This document shows, in pieces, positions 22,428 to 33,719 of a stretch of DNA of 64,000 nt. Each line of letters begins with the position of its first letter. The stretch's first letter is position 1. The notes beneath the pieces were generated by a model, which worked only from the letters and a program-made list of their open reading frames with translations, was not told the DNA's origin and made no database searches. The stretch spans positions 1,196,501 through 1,260,500 of the forward strand of contig JAUKTV010000006.1 of the NCBI GenBank assembly GCA_030549205.1, given 5' to 3'. The position numbers and the translations under genes were made by a program. The DNA is from Apiosordaria backusii (lineage: Eukaryota; Ascomycota; Sordariomycetes; Sordariales; Lasiosphaeriaceae).

Positions 22428-22922
22428 CTACTTTTTCCGAACGACCGGGGCCGCACGCGGGGCCGCAGCCCTGACTTTGGCAATAAAGACCTTGAACGGC
22501 TTGATTTTGCCGGCCTTGATGGCAGCATCGCTCGCCGCTTGTGCCTTGATAATCTTGGCGTACATAGCAGGATTCTTCGCCTTGAGGGCTGCCCAGGGAT
22601 CACCCTGAGAGCTGCCAATGTTCGTTTTAGCCATTGCGGCGGTCACTGCCTGCACTATATGGTGAGGAAGAAGCCAAGTTAGCAACAAGAGCATTATCCT
22701 TGGGAAATTTCTGGATTGCGTACCGTTTGCTGTGCTAGCAGCTGGAGGGGCTCTGGCAGCAGGAGCCCTGACAGCAGGAGCAGGAGCTTTGGCAGCAGGA
22801 AAAATCCCTGTGGGGGATAGTAGTATGTATCTACTTTTTTGAAGGAGTACAAACCGCAGCAAATTGTAGGCTGTTTGATATGGGTTATAGCAGGAGTTTA
22901 CTACGTGAGGACTACGCAGCAT
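22428..22922 (-). CDS. Small Ala/Pro/Lys-rich protein, probably two or more exons
   Basis: A low-complexity exon (AAKAPAPAVRAPAARAPPAA) is followed by a likely intron (ACG|GTACGC ... GTGCAG|GC) and a better-defined exon containing MAKTNIGSSQGDPWAALKA, AMYAKIIKAQAASDAAIKAG and a basic C-terminus (APRAAPVVRKK). No family recognised. The upstream start is uncertain; the conserved-looking part is the 68 residues after MAKTN. Confidence 0.35.
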   Translation of the reverse strand: MLRSPHVVNSCYNPYQTAYNLLRFVLLQKSRYILLSPTGIFPAAKAPAPAVRAPAARAPPAASTANGTQSRNFPRIMLLLLTWLLPHHIVQAVTAAMAKTNIGSSQGDPWAALKAKNPAMYAKIIKAQAASDAAIKAGKIKPFKVFIAKVRAAAPRAAPVVRKK

Positions 22923-23168
22923 GACTATGGCGAGAAGTGGTGGTTGCTGAGTGATGAGTGAAGTGATTGGCGGGCGAGGGAGTATGTCTTTCGGGAAAAG
23001 GATTGGAAGCAGGTGGTAGAGGAAACGTATGGGGGTTCATGCAGGGGAAAGAAGCAACCGGGGGATTGAGAAGGAGTAGAGCGGAGGTGGTCAAAGAGTT
23101 GTAGGTTGCAAGTTGGGAAGGGCGAGCTAGGGTCGGCGGGTGTGTCGCTGCATTCGACGGGTGGGTTT

Positions 23169-23457
23169 TGTAGAGGTAGAAAACCCTACAGTCTTAAAAT
23201 AAATTGTATATATTAATCTAAACAAAAGAAAAGCTCTGAAAAGCACAGAAAGCCACGTATTTATATACAAATAGTCTTATCCTAAAGAATCTATTCCTTC
23301 TATTTAAGCTACAGTAAGCTCTTCCAAGCTTCTGTTTATTTAACCGACGTTTCATTAAATCCTAAAGCTATTCCTAAATCCTTAATACAGCTAAATCTTT
23401 TTAATAATTATATTGCACCGGACTTATAGTACTTACCTTACTTTTTCCTACTTTATA
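23169..23457 (-). repeat. Copia-A LTR (left copy)
   Basis: 289 bp, starts TGTAGAGG and ends with TA where the right copy has CA, as expected from RIP. Confidence 0.85.
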
Positions 23458-24086
23458 TACCCCTTTAGCTAATAAACTTATATACAATTAGCTAACTTAT
23501 ACTTAAAGCTTATAAAGTAAATAAGGCTTATAGTAAGCCTTTTATTTACTTTTCGGCCTTTTCTAACTAAACTACTATTATTAACATTACTATTATTACT
23601 ACTGTTAAAATAGTTAAAAGAAAAGCCTCTACTATTTAGCTTATAGCTATAGTATATATATAAACTATAAAGCTTATTTACTTATTTAATCTTAATATTT
23701 AAATTAAATAGCCTACCGTTACTTCTTTAGAAGCTAAAAATCAATTGCTTAAAGCAATTACTTTACCTATTTCTTTATTAATCCCTACTTTTTTTAAGTA
23801 TATTAAGTAAATCGCTATTTTAACTCCGGCTTAAGTTCCTAATAGTATATATCTTTATAGTTTATATATTTTTCTTTACAATTTTTTACGTTCTTTTACT
23901 TATTATTAACTTGATTATTTAAATAGTCTTATTAATAAAGAACTCTATATACCTTTTTAAAAAGTATTTAAAGATAGCCTTTATTTAAAGTACTTTAAGT
24001 CTGCTTTTGCCAGAAAGGAAGATAGGGTATATATTATTAAACCTAGCTTAAAAGGAAGTTACTATTTAACTTACTTTTAAGGTTAT

Positions 24087-24765
24087 TGTTAAGATAGGTG
24101 TCTTATAGGCCTATAGGTATAGACCTGTGCAGGGAACGGTGCAGAACATTGAGAGTAAAGAGGGCTTTGTTTGCAGTATATGACAGTAGCTAGGTACTGA
24201 AGGAAGGTGGATTATAGAGGCAATACCTTGCAATATATAGAAAGTAGACACTGTAATATAGGCTTGTAAGGTACTATAAAATATAGTAAACTAGTATATT
24301 GAATTGACTTATTAACTAGGAAAATATTATAGTAAATAGTTGTAAAGGATAAGACCTATTATAAATCTTTAGCTCTATATTGCTTTTTAAACCTTTCTTT
24401 ATTTTAAAGCCTAAATGCTTATTAAGTCTACTAACTGTAAAGCCTAAATGCCTATTAAGTCTACTAACTATAAGGTTTAAATGCTTATTAAGTTATCTAA
24501 CTATAAACTTAACTAGCTAGCTAAGTTTAACTATTAAGTATATTAACCGAAAGCCGTTTATAGAGTATAAGACGTTAATATTTTACTGTTATAGTACGCT
24601 AACCGCTTAGGGTTTTAAGCTACTTTAAAGGTTTAAAGACTACTGTAATTGCTATAATAGAGTGTTAATAAGCATTATAATTCTAAACTATTAGTTATTA
24701 TTAGCCTTATAGGTTATAAGCTAAAATACATTATAAAGTCTATAATTAAGTACTATATTTTAATA
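24087..24765 (-). repeat. Copia-B LTR (left copy)
   Basis: 679 bp, starts TGTTAAGATAGG. Contains three to four tandem copies of a ~32-bp unit around GCCTAAATGCCTATTAAGTC near 24,410-24,500, also present in the right copy. Confidence 0.8.
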
Positions 24766-25699
24766 CCCCTTTTATAACTGTAGTATATAGTATTAATTAA
24801 AAAGGTTTAAAAAGGTTTAATAGTAAAATAAAGGTATTAAATAGTATTATAAGTAAAGCTTTAATAAGGCCGTTAGTAAGTATTTCCTTTATAAAAAGGT
24901 AAATTATAGTAATAACTTTAATAAATATAGCCTCTTTAACCCTTTAAAATTGATTTAAAGTATATTTAGTTCAGCGATTGTATTTATTACTATAAGCAGT
25001 AGTAATAGAGCCTTTGTTATTATATAATAGGAAGGTAAGGCCTATAATAGGCCTGGAAATGTTCTAAAAAAAACCCCTAAGCTATATAGCTTCTTTAAAA
25101 CCTTCGATAAGCCTAATATATTCAGCCTTTAAAGTACTAAAGGACATAGTAAATGCTTTTTTAAATTTCCAACTAATAAGTCCTTTAGTTAAAGTAAATA
25201 GCTAATTATAAATAGATTTAGTACTTTTCTTATACCTAACTTAGTTACTATTAGTAAAGTTAATAAGCTTTAAGTTACTATTAAAGCTATAACTAACAGT
25301 ACTATAAATATTAAAATAAAGGTAAAAGAGTAATAATTTTATAGCTTTTAAATAAGTATTAGTAGGCTATATTAAATATTGTAAAAGCTATTAAATGCTA
25401 AAGGCTATATTAAGCTTAGTTTAAACTATAGTATATATTAAAGTACTAATTAGTTATTAATATAAGTACTAATTAAAGGGGCTTATAGAGGTTCCAGGCC
25501 TATTATCTTTATTTATAATTTTAAGGCTTAGTAAAAGGGAAGTTAATTTAATACTAATTCTAAAGTACTTAACTGCCTTTATAATATAGGCCTTTTAATA
25601 AATCTAAAGGTACCGTTAAGGCCTATTACATTTAATTTAAATACTAAGGAAATAATAGGTAAGATCTAAATCTTTAATATTATAATACTTCCCTATAAC

Positions 25700-25960
25700 G
25701 TTTTTTAAGGCTTAAAGCTATAAAGGCTTAAAGCCTATAATTAAATAGTCGTTAATATAGTTAATAATAAAGATTTTATAGTCTAAGTAAAAATAGATAG
25801 TTATATTGGAAATAAAGAGCTTAAAATCTAAAGTCTAAGTTATTATAAAGACTTTCTATTATTAAAAGTAAAAAGCCTGCTTTAGGCTATATAAGGATTT
25901 CTTTAATAGAATAACTTAATCCTTAATAAGGTTTTATTTAGTTACTTTTAATAGTATTAT
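25700..25960 (-). pseudogene. Copia-B reverse transcriptase trace
   Basis: Minus-strand translation gives LDFKLFISNITIYFYLDYK then IFIINYINDYLIIG, recognisable as the RT palm block (normally ...VYVDDLLIIG) with Val to Ile and Asp to Asn changes of RIP type. Surrounding frames are broken by stops. Confidence 0.6.
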
Positions 25961-28900
25961 AGTATTAGCATTACTATAGGTAAACTTAAGTAGTCCCTAT
26001 AAAATTTCAATATAGATATTAAAATCAGTCTTTAAATTTAAAAAGGCTTTTATAAAGTTTACCTACTTTAAATCCCAATTAAATATAGTTATAAAGGCCA
26101 ATATAATTCTCTAAATTAAAGGCTCTATAATAAAAGTATAGGTCTATTTAAAATCGATTTTAAAGGCCTATTAAAAACCTTAAATAACTAATTAGGCTTT
26201 AAACTTTACTATAATATCCTGTAAATTCTTTTTATCTTTAAAGACCTAATAGCTTATAATAGGTTTCTTTTTAACTTAAGATCGGCAAATAAAATAGAAG
26301 GTCTTAATAGTAAAAAGTTAACATAATTTAATAAAGATAGTCTATAACTATTACTTCTTTTTAAGGTATTTTAAAGCTTACTTAAAAATATTAAACTTTA
26401 AGGCCTTTATAAAATAGTACTTTTTATAATAAGAAACTAAGTAAAAAATAAGCTTACTATAATCTATATTATTTATAGATATAAATTCTTTATATTACTT
26501 TTATAAAGTTTAAAGTAGAGGGATTTTAATAGTAATAGAAGGTACTATAAATACTGGAATTATAAGCTTAAGTAACGGTTAAGTAGGTAGTATAAAAGAT
26601 AATTTAGGTATTAAGAAATTAGGAATTAGTAGAATAGAAGGACTATAAATAAAGGATTTAAGGACTTAAATAATAATATCCTCCTTTAATTTATTAAAGT
26701 AGTTAAAAACCTTTAAAGAACTTATAGGACTTAAAGGACCTATAATCTAAGCCAATAGGTCTTTATAGAATTTAATAAAGCTAGTTTTAATAACTTTATT
26801 TAAGCTTAAGTAAACTAAGTAGGTTTAATAACCTAGAATAGTTATAAATCTTCCTTTAATTCCTTAAAAGGCAAGCTTAAAACCTATAGTTTAATCTTTA
26901 ATAAGGATATATACTATAATCTTAATACCTATAGCCCTATAGTTTAAAAGATTTAACTAATATAGTGCTTAAAAGGGCAATAGTTTATTATAAAAAGCTT
27001 AATAAGGTATAAAATCCCTAAAGCTTTAAGCTATATAATTAATAATTTCTACTATAAAAATGGCTATATATCTTTAGAAAGTAATAAAGAGGCTTAAAGT
27101 TAAAATAGTAACTTTAAGATAGTTTAAAATAACCTTAATAAAGTACTTAATTAGGCTATTTTAATTAAAAGTTCTAAAGTGTAATATACTAAAGCTGATA
27201 CCTTTTTTAATAAGATAGGTATTTAAAGAAAGGACTTCTTTTCCTTTATTATAGTAAAAGTAAATAAAGTATTACTAAAAAGGTATTATTTAAGCCTTTA
27301 AATAGTAAATAAAGTACTATAATAGTATTATCTTTAATAGCTAATAGCTTAAGAAATTAAAAATAGGTCTTTTAATCTATTATAATTAAATTATAAGGCT
27401 TTTTTAATAATAGAATAGGCTTAATAGTAATAATATCCCCTTTTAAGCAATTTAGAGCAAAAGGAAGGTCCTAAGTAGAATTTTTAAAAGGCCTTTAAAA
27501 GATTTTTACAATATTATAGCTTTTATAAACTAAATCTTTAAGCTTAACCTTCTATAAGTTAAATATACCTTTAATAAGAAAAAAGGTCTTCTTTAAAAGG
27601 TTAAGATCTATATATTTAAACTATATATATTAAAGGATAGTTAATTAAATTAAGGTTAGTAAAGGCTTATTAAGATCTTTAAAAGACCTACCTCCTTTAA
27701 AGAATTAAAAGCTTTAAAGGAAACCTTCTTTAAAATTTTAAAAGCTTTAAAGGCTTTAAAGAAAGTAAAATAATTACTAAAGTACTATTAATAAGATACC
27801 TTCAGCTAAGGTTAGTTTTTAAAGCTAAAGTAAAACCTTAATCTTTTAAAATTTAAAAAGGCAATAAAATTATAGTTACTATCGGTAAGCTTTTAACTAT
27901 ATAAAGCTCCTTTAATACTATATAGACAGTCTTTACTAACAATATTTAGTAAAAAAGTAAAAATAAAGAAGGTCTTAATAAAGCTAATAGCTAAAAAATA
28001 GGCCCTATTATTATAGATTCTAATAAAGAATTAGACTTTTATAGTACCTTTACCGATAATTCTTATAAAGCTATTTCTTATAGTTAAAGGCTTAACCTTT
28101 ATTTTAATAAGGTTAGTAAAAAGGTTTTTATTATTATAAATATAAACTATAGACTTAATATTAAAAAGCTAAACTTCTTTTAAAGCTAGGTTAATATAAT
28201 TAATTAGGTTAATAGGTATAAAAAACAGGACCTTAAAGGATAAGGATACTGTAGACTTAATAAAGCTATAGTATTTATAAAGTATAGTTAACTTTAAAGG
28301 TTTAATATTATAGAACCCTATATTAAAGTTAAAGCCTACTATAAAAGAAATTTCTTTAAAATTTCTAAAGTCTTTAATATCCTCTTTCTTTTTATCCTTC
28401 TTTTTCTTTTTCTTTTTTTTAATAAACCTAGGCTCTATAAAGTTCTCTATAAAAGTATTTAAAGCCTTTAAGGCTTTAAAATCCTTAGTAAAGGTAGTAT
28501 AGGAATAAAGTGTAAAAAGGGCTTAAGTAACTATAGTATTGGAAATATAGGTCTTAATTAGAAGCTTTCTTTATAAGAATTTTAATATAGGATAGTAGGA
28601 ATAGCTAAAATTATATTTGTTTTAGTAAATTAAAGCTTTAAAGTGTTTATACTATAGTAAAAAATTACCTTTTAATAAACTTAAGTAATAATTAACTTAA
28701 TCGATAAATTAAATTATAATATTTAAGCTTTAAAGCTTTATAATAAAGATATTAAACTTAACATTATATTTAACTACTTTTAATAAACTATTGAATTTAA
28801 TAGTATAGTAAGCTCTATAAAGCTTATTTTAAAGGATAGTTTAAGTAAAGGCATACTAAGCTTATAATTATTAGAAAAGGGTTATTAAAGAGTCTTCAGC

Positions 28901-29187
28901 CTTAATAGTAAATAGTAGGCCTACCTATAGGGTATTTTAAATAGTAAAAAGAAGGAAAGCTTTTAAGTTATTATTTAATAAATTAGTAATTAATTTAAGC
29001 TTATTTATAAACTTAAAGAAGCTTAAAACCTTTATTTAAATAGTAAAAGCTTAATACTAAAAGCGCTAGTTTTTAAAATCTAAAAGCTTTTATTCTTTAA
29101 TAAAGTAAAGGACCTATTTACTAAAATCCTTTATTAAAAGTACAGTAGTTTCTTAAGCAGTTTAACTTAAAGAAAGTGCTATAATAG

Positions 29188-29590
29188 TGTGACGAACCCC
29201 TGTACAGAACCTCTGAAAGGGATACTCGGTTGAAGGTAACTTCTGACAATTGGTTCGGTGCAGCTAAACAGTGCACAACAAGATGTCTCAATGTAAACAC
29301 AAGATACCGTGAATACAAGCTGTGATTGCATACTGCGGAACTATCTACCAGCTACCTAGTTCCTCCGTATATATAGACCTGTGATTTTCCCGATCATGGT
29401 GATCATTCCGCTCTTCCCCAATGATCACAATGATCGCTATGATCCCTCTGTGCTTCCCTATTGGTTATGCTCCTGCGGTCACTGTGTCCCTCAGTCTTAT
29501 TATCCGTGCTCGCCTGGGCTGCCGTGTCCTTGTTCTGATTGGCTGGTGACCTTGCACTGCTCCACCGTTCCCGACGTTAAGGTTGTGACA
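29188..29590 (-). repeat. Solo Gypsy LTR nested in Copia-B
   Basis: 403 bp, normal GC inside AT-rich DNA. On the minus strand it starts TGTCACAACC and ends GGGGTTCGTCACA. Flanked by a perfect AATAG duplication (29,183-29,187 and 29,591-29,595). Its last ~230 bp (from the TATATATACGGAGGAACTAG segment) match the Gypsy-1 LTR closely, while its first half (U3) is different and carries ATGATC-type repeats. A solo LTR implies LTR-LTR recombination after insertion. Confidence 0.9.
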
Positions 29591-30269
29591 AATAGGTATA
29601 GCAATAGGGACCGATAGACTTATATAAACTAAAGTAACTGAAAATAAAGGTAATGTAAGTAAGTCTATAGAAGATTTGGAAGAAAACTTAAGAAAGCTTA
29701 AAGTAGTATATTTTAATAAAAGGTAAATGTTAAAATTATCGATATAGATATTAACTCGGTTAATTTTAATATTTAAAGCTTTAATTTAATCAATAAGACC
29801 TACTATAGTAGCCCTAATCTTGCTATTAAAGGTAACTATAAGGTTGTTTTATAGTTACTAAAAGTACTAAGTAAAGTTAAGGCCTTTAAAGAGGTTAAAA
29901 GTCGATAAAAGGCTAAAGGTCTTTAAAGCTTTAGGGCTTATAGGAAGGTTGTATATATCTTTATCCTCTATAGTAAAGAAAGTCGAAAGCTTAAAAGGGA
30001 AATAAAAGCACTGTTAGAAGTACTAGAATGCTATTTTTTAGGTCTTTAGCGCTTAAAAGGAAAGTAAAAGTACTATTGGAAGTGCTAAAATGCTATTTTT
30101 TAGGTCTTTAACGTTTAAAAGGGAAGTAAAAGTACTATTAAAAGTACTAAAATGCTATTTCTTAGGTCTTCGATAGTTTAAAATAAATAGGGCTTATAGG
30201 ATAGGTATTATTGTAAAGGCTGTAAAATAAAGAAATTTACTTAAGTAATATAAGCCTAAGCTTATAACC

Positions 30270-30948
30270 TATTAAAATAGGTATTTTATTGACCTATAGG
30301 TATAGACCTATATAGGGAATAGTGTAAAATATTAAAAGTAAAGAAGGCTTTATTTATAGTATATAATAGTAGTTAAGTACTAAAGGAAGGTAAATTATAA
30401 AAGCAATGCCCTATAATATATAGAAGGTAAATACTATAATATAGGCTTATAAAGTACTATAAGATATAGTAAACCAGTATATTAAATTAACTTATTAATT
30501 AAGAAAATATTATAGTAAATAGTTATAAAGGATAAGATTTATTATAGGTCTTTAACCCTATATTGCTTTTTAAACTTCTCTTTATTTTAAAGCCTAAATA
30601 CCTATTAAGTCTACTAACTATAAGGCCTAAATGCCTATTAAGTCTGCTAGTTATAGGGCCTAAATGCCTATTAAGTCTATTAACTATAGACTTAACTAGC
30701 TAACTAAGTTTAACTATTAAATATACTAATTAGAAGCTGTTTATAGAATATAGGGCGCTAATGTTTTACCGTTATAGTACGCTAACTGTCTGGGGCTTTA
30801 GGCTACTTTAAGGGTTTAAAGACTACTGCGATTGCTATAGTAAAGTGTTAGTAAGTACTGTAATTCTAAGCCATTAGTTGTTATTAGCCCTATAGATTAC
30901 AGGCTAAAATACACTGTAAAGTCTATAACTAAGTGCTGTATTTTAACA
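30270..30948 (-). repeat. Copia-B LTR (right copy)
   Basis: 679 bp, starts TATTAAAATAGG (RIP form of TGTTAAGATAGG) and ends TTTTAACA. Same tandem 32-bp unit near 30,590-30,690. Confidence 0.8.
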
Positions 30949-32419
30949 GTTATTTATATATTCCTCTCTTTCTTTATATAAAGGGTATATATTATATATT
31001 ATCTATAGTAATATTAGACTATACTTTAAAGAATATAAGTATTTATTATAATACTTGAGGAAAGTTATAAACTAATAACAATAATAGTATCTTATTTAGT
31101 TAAAAGTAGTCTTATACCTTTTAATCGAAGTATTTATATACTATATTAAAGAGATTAGCTTTAAAGAGGTTAAGAAGGAAGTAATTGCTACTTATATAAT
31201 AGTTAAAGCTAATAAACTTTATACTTAAATAAAATAGCTTTTAGTACTTTCCTTTACTTTATAAAAGTATAAAGGATCTTTAAATGCTTTTACCTCTTTA
31301 AAAGAAGATCTTTAATAAATGGCTGTTTAGGCTATTAATAAGCTTTTTATTATATTTGTTAAGTATAGTATAGTCTATAAAGATATATAGGAGTAAAAGG
31401 AAGAGAAGGATAATAAAGAGAATAAGAAGGAGAGTAAGGAAAAAAGCTTAAAGAAGTTAAAGAAAGAAAAGGAAAAAAAGAAAGATAGTATAGTAATATT
31501 AAGCTTAAAAAGCTAGAAAAGGAGGTAATAGATTAAAAAAGGTTTAATTAAGCTAAGCTCTGTAAAGGGTAATTACCTTTAAAGTATATTAGGCTAGTTA
31601 TTTTTTCTTTTCTTTTTTATTATTTAGACTTAAGCTTTCGGAAGCTCTATACTAAGGCCTAGCCTTTAAATTAAAAAGTATTATTTAATACTTTCTTAAG
31701 TTATTAAATCTTTTTATAAATATCTTAATAATTTAAAAGCTTTTTAAAATACTTAAACTTTTATTAAATAAGTTATTTAATAAAACCATCTATTAGTATC
31801 TCTTCTATTAAAAGGTAAAAAACTTTAAAGGAACCTTTATTATACTTTTAATAAGCTTAAACATTCTAAATATCTATATAATAAAGTTTAATAGCTATTC
31901 GGTTACCGTCGTTAACGATTAAGTAAATAGTTTAAAGGTTATTATAATAGATTTTATATACTTTATTTAAGTTAAAGTTAATATCTTTAAAGAACCGTTT
32001 TAAGGCTATAGTCTCTTAAGTAGTTAAAATAAAAGTAAAAAGCTTAACTTTTATTAATAATATTATTACATTACTTTATTAAGTAGCCTTTTATAAAATA
32101 AGTCCTTTAAAAAGCATTATTAAATACCTTTAAAAAAAGCATCGTATATTAAGATTGTTAATAAAAGAAGTATCTAAAGTAATAAAAAGTACCTAAAAGG
32201 CTACCTCCTTTCTATATTCTATAGTAAAAAAGTATATAGAATAGAAGTAGTTAATAACTTTCTATATTCCTTAAAAATACTATAAGCTAAGGTTAGTAAG
32301 AAATTATAAGAGGTTAGAAACTATATAAGTAATGTCAGTTTAGATTATAATTACTATATATAAAATTAAGCTTATTAATTCCTAATAAGTTTTAATCTTA
32401 TATTTTATTACTTCTTCTA

Positions 32420-32860
32420 TATACTTTATAAGCTTTTATAAACCTAAAAAGGTAAGGGGTTTTACTAAATTGTTAGTGAGCTTATATTTTTTAACGATTT
32501 TTTTAATATACTGGTTATAGTATAGCTATAACTTCCTATTCTTCTAATCTTTAATAACTTTAATACTTAAAAACCAACTTATATTACCTTACTTATAAAG
32601 AATATAGATCTTCCGAAGACTATTAATAACTTACTTCCTTTTAATACTATAGTTCTTATAGAAAAGTATAAAAATATTGTTAATATAGAAAAGAACTAAA
32701 ACCCTATTTATTGGATTTATAAAAAGGCATTGCTCTTTAAAAGTAAAGTATAAACTAAACTTATTAAATATAGTTGAAAATTCTCGATATTAAAGCAGTA
32801 ATAAGTTTTTAAGACTATATAGTATATTTTTAAGCTTAAAAATTAAATTATCGTTATTTT
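32420..32860 (-). pseudogene. Copia-A reverse transcriptase trace
   Basis: Minus-strand translation gives NPINRVLVLFYINNIFILFY, then SLRKIYILYK, GNISWFLSIKVIKD, then KIVKKYKLTNNLVKPLT. This follows a Copia RT from the YVDD motif (here YINN) through the 'WFLGI.V..D' and 'Y..KI..K..L' blocks. Upstream ILYSLK corresponds to the ALYGLKQ motif. Stops occur at Gln and Trp positions. Confidence 0.65.
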
Positions 32861-33250
32861 TAAAGCTATTTGGAAGTTTATAAAATACCTTCTTTTAACT
32901 AAACCTTAAAGTGTTAAAAAATACTTAAGCTATATTAAACTACTTATATTCTAAATTAAAAGCAGTTATAATAGTTATAATCGTTCTAAATGTATAAGTA
33001 GTAAAAGTAGTAATATAGGTTAAACCGATATTATAAAAGCTTTAAAGATTATTATAAATATAAACTTAAACTTTGCATTTATTGAAAAATCCGTCCTAGT
33101 TAAATTTATAAATAAAAATCTATTTTAAAAGGAAGGGATATAATTTAACCTTACTCTTTTTAAGTACTTTTTAGATTTTTTAATTAACTATATTCCGGAA
33201 TTTAAATTCTATTACTTTTTTAAACTAAGCTCTAAAAAGGTATTTATTAA

Positions 33251-33666
33251 TGTCACAAGCGTGGAGAGGCGCGAGGGTGGCACGGGCCAAGCGACGGATA
33301 AGGAGCACGATAAGGATCTAGGATTAAGAACGTAGATCCAGGGGATCTAGGATTCGGAACATCGATCTAGGATTAAGAACGTAGATACAGGGGATCTAGG
33401 ATTTGGAACATAGATCCAAGGGATCTACGTGTTGAAGGATAGATCCAGGTACGGAGGTACTTAGGGATTCATGGCCTATATATACGGAGGAACTAGATAG
33501 CTTGTAGATAGTTCCGCAGTATGCAATCACAGCGTGTATTCACGGTACCTTGTGTTTACATTGAGACATCTTGTTGTGCACTGTTTAGCTGCACCGAACC
33601 ATTATTATCAGAAGTTACCTTCAACTGTGTATCCCTTTCAGAGGTTCTGATCAGGGGTTCGTCACA
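33251..33666 (+). repeat. Gypsy-1 5' LTR
   Basis: Starts TGTCACAAGC, ends GGGTTCGTCACA. The U3 carries imperfect repeats of GGATCTAGGATT...GTAGATCCAG (about 33,315-33,450). A TATA-like CTATATATACGG lies near 33,477, probably the promoter. Confidence 0.9.
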
Positions 33667-33719
33667 CGTTGCATACTCACTTCAACTCTGTCACGGATAA
33701 GTTGAAGGTACCCATCACC

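Larger units (their letters stand above)
24087..30948 (-). mobile_element. Inner RIP-degraded Copia element (Copia-B)
   Basis: Two 679-bp direct repeats (24,087-24,765 and 30,270-30,948) bracket the element, with a perfect 5-bp duplication GTTAT outside them (24,082-24,086 and 30,949-30,953). The minus strand next to the left LTR reads ATAAAAGGGG, a polypurine tract, so it also points leftward. A degraded RT active-site block (FIINYINDYLIIG, from a YVDD parent) is on the minus strand near 25,733-25,775. The element is inserted in Copia-A and itself hosts a solo Gypsy LTR. Every frame is riddled with TAA/TAG. Confidence 0.85.

Noticed and set aside
24400..24500. Tandem ~32-bp units resembling a CRISPR array
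   Set aside because: Units are adjacent without unique spacers and lie in a retrotransposon LTR of a eukaryote.
31380..31560. Lys/Glu-rich plus-strand stretch resembling coding sequence
   Set aside because: Repetitive AAG/GAA tract in Copia-A, antisense to the element direction; no surrounding frame.
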